Part shown: positions 62,370 to 64,000 of the stretch, piece after piece | How the letters are laid out: every line of letters begins with the position of its first letter | How positions within the stretch are numbered: position 1 is the stretch's first letter | From: G963662265 sp963668545 | GTDB taxonomy: Bacteria > Spirochaetota > Spirochaetia > CADAEX01 | DNA: 64,000 nt | Direction of reading: 5' to 3' | Assembly (NCBI GenBank): GCA_963668545.1 | Contig: OY764868.1 | Coordinates: 496,001-560,000 of the forward strand | Made by a program: the position numbers and the translations under genes | The notes under the pieces: generated by a model | The model's database searches: none | What the model was told of the DNA's origin: nothing | What the model saw: the letters and a program-made list of their open reading frames with translations, nothing else

Positions 62370-64000
62370 ATGAATGTTATATTCAGTTTAATTAAAGAGA
62401 AAAAAAAGGAATTTGTGTTCTGCGCTGTACTTGCTTCTCTGGGAGCAGTACTTGCAATTGTTCCATTCATTCTTATTTACTATATAATCCAGGTTTTTAT
62501 GACAGATGCTTCATCTGTTGAACCAGGATTAATAATCAAAATGCTGCTTTTTGCTCTGTCAGCAGTGATATTGAGATATTTTTTTGTGGTTTCATCATTT
62601 ATCTTCAGCCATATAGCGGCATTTGATCTTCTTTACATTATAAGAAGCCGTCTTACTGAACACCTCGGGCATCTCCCTGTCGGGTTCTGGTCCGGAAACA
62701 GTTCCGGAAAAATCAGGAAAATCATACAGGAGGATGTTGAAAGAATTGAGAATTTTGTCGCACACCATGTTCCCGATGTTATATCAGGCACTGTTCTTCC
62801 TGTTGTAACTATAACAGTCCTGTTTTTTATTGACTGGCGTCTTGCAACAGCTACCCTGATACCCCTGCCTCTCGGACTTCTCATGATCAAGCTCATGTAC
62901 TCTGGAGTTGCAACAGGAGGGAAGAAAAGATCTGAAATGTGGAACACATATCATAAGGCAATCGAAAACATGCATACAACAATAGTCGAGTTTGTTCAGG
63001 GGATGCCTGTTGTCAAGGTATTCAACCTTACTGTTGATTCATTTAACCGCCTCAAAGAATCTGTAGAAAAATACAGGGATTTCACTGTCATGCTGTCAAA
63101 ATCCCAGACACCGTTTTACTCCATGTTTACTGCTATAACACTGGGTGGAGGCCTTTTTATCATACCTCTCGGGATTTACCTTCTTAAAACAGGGCAGACA
63201 GATGCTGCATCTTTTTCCCTGTTCCTGATTCTCGGGACTGGATGTTTCAGGGAGTTTGTGAAAGTCATGACAATAGCCGGGCACTGTGAACTGATTTTTG
63301 CCGCCGGGAACAGGATAGGTGAAATCCTTGATGAAAAGATATTACCTGAACCTGAAAGTGCTGAAATACCTCAGAAATTTGATATTGAAATCAGGGATCT
63401 TTCATTCAGTTATAAAAACGGGGGGCCGAATGTTCTTGAAAATATTAATCTTAAGATGGAGCAGGGGTCTTTTACAGCAGTTGTAGGTATGAGCGGCGCG
63501 GGAAAAACCACACTTGTACAGCTGATTGCAAGGATGTGGGACACAGAGCAGGGGGGGATATTTATAGGTGGTAAAAATATCAAGGAAATCGGCAGCGAAA
63601 ATCTTAACAAATATGTCGGAATTGTGTTTCAGGATGTTCAGATGCTTACAGATACAGTCAGGGCAAATATATGCATGAACAAATCGGATGCGACAGATGA
63701 AGAGGTTCAAAGAGCAGCTGAAACTGCGTGCTGCCATGAATTTATAATGTCTCTTCCTGACGGATATGACACAGTAATCGGCGAGGGTGGTGATGTTCAT
63801 TTAAGCGGCGGAGAAAAACAGAGAATATCTATTGCCAGAGTCATACTGAAAAATCCTCCGGTAATTCTTCTTGATGAAGCCAGCTGTTACGCGGATGCAG
63901 ATAACGAAGTGAAAATCCAGAATGCTTTTTCAAATGTCATGAGGGACAGAACTGTTATTGTAATAGCCCACCGTCTTTCAACAATTATTCATGCGGATAA
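62370..64000 (+). CDS. ABC exporter-type half-transporter, truncated by the window end
   Basis: The frame starts at ATG 62370 (AAGGAG 7 bases upstream) and stays open to the window end, giving 543 residues. About six helices (1-310) precede an NBD with GMSGAGKTT (about 373), LSGGEKQRI (about 480) and LLDEAS (about 500) with the catalytic glutamate, and an AHRLST H-loop near the end. The sequence resembles half-transporters of the YbtP/IrtA kind, which use an exporter fold for siderophore import, but ordinary exporters cannot be excluded. A partner gene is expected downstream. Confidence 0.82.
   Translation, partial: MNVIFSLIKEKKKEFVFCAVLASLGAVLAIVPFILIYYIIQVFMTDASSVEPGLIIKMLLFALSAVILRYFFVVSSFIFSHIAAFDLLYIIRSRLTEHLGHLPVGFWSGNSSGKIRKIIQEDVERIENFVAHHVPDVISGTVLPVVTITVLFFIDWRLATATLIPLPLGLLMIKLMYSGVATGGKKRSEMWNTYHKAIENMHTTIVEFVQGMPVVKVFNLTVDSFNRLKESVEKYRDFTVMLSKSQTPFYSMFTAITLGGGLFIIPLGIYLLKTGQTDAASFSLFLILGTGCFREFVKVMTIAGHCELIFAAGNRIGEILDEKILPEPESAEIPQKFDIEIRDLSFSYKNGGPNVLENINLKMEQGSFTAVVGMSGAGKTTLVQLIARMWDTEQGGIFIGGKNIKEIGSENLNKYVGIVFQDVQMLTDTVRANICMNKSDATDEEVQRAAETACCHEFIMSLPDGYDTVIGEGGDVHLSGGEKQRISIARVILKNPPVILLDEASCYADADNEVKIQNAFSNVMRDRTVIVIAHRLSTIIHAD

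Overview
The window looks like chromosomal DNA of a free-living, probably anaerobic or facultative spirochaete: AT-leaning, diderm (TonB, TolC, RND and MMPL proteins), with a FliG-like small protein, a large acidic-repeat/TPR membrane protein of the spirochaetal flagellar-collar kind, pdxS/pdxT, a type III pantothenate kinase and glucosyl-phosphoglycerate synthase. The genus cannot be fixed from sequence alone.

Layout. 0-10 kb: end of a KDPG aldolase gene and KDG kinase (hexuronate catabolism), an asymmetric heterodimeric ABC exporter, a D-threonine-aldolase-like PLP enzyme, a divergent PEPCK-family enzyme, and a divergent EamA exporter/MocR regulator pair. 10-14 kb: ferredoxin-nitroreductase, a strongly promoted DUF6530-like/GIY-YIG-like gene pair, and an MFS exporter. 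14.1-26.0 kb: an AT-rich accessory island bounded by two copies of a tRNA-Pro 3' end plus its terminator. It holds a membrane AraC regulator, a GNAT protein, a complete RND tripartite pump, a small secreted repeat protein, a 336-bp deletion derivative of an IS, a dead copy of that IS, and an IS481-like element inside the dead copy. 26-43.5 kb: core genes, including tRNA-Pro, a GreA/Rnk-like factor, a one-chain MntA-HepT-type protein, a PPi-type PEPCK, glucosylglycerate synthesis, galE that appears to start at AUC, and coaX-pdxS-pdxT.

43.6-58.3 kb is an iron and heme block: two feoA genes, feoB, a DUF2023-DUF2325 fusion, two flavodoxins, a ChaN-like protein, then a tightly overlapping nine-gene operon (TonB-dependent receptor, HutW-like radical SAM enzyme with an N-terminal PCP_red domain, ECF S, T and A components, flavodoxin, ExbB, ExbD, TonB). 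A dyad of the form TTAG-N6-CTAA recurs at the promoters of this block and of the following TetR gene, suggesting one metal-responsive regulon. The simplest reading is TonB-driven heme entry, an ECF inner-membrane importer in place of the usual BtuCDF-type one, and anaerobic ring opening by the radical SAM enzyme with flavodoxin as electron donor.

58.4-64 kb: TetR regulator, a palindromic operator, a LolA-like periplasmic protein, an MMPL transporter, and a half ABC exporter cut by the window end.
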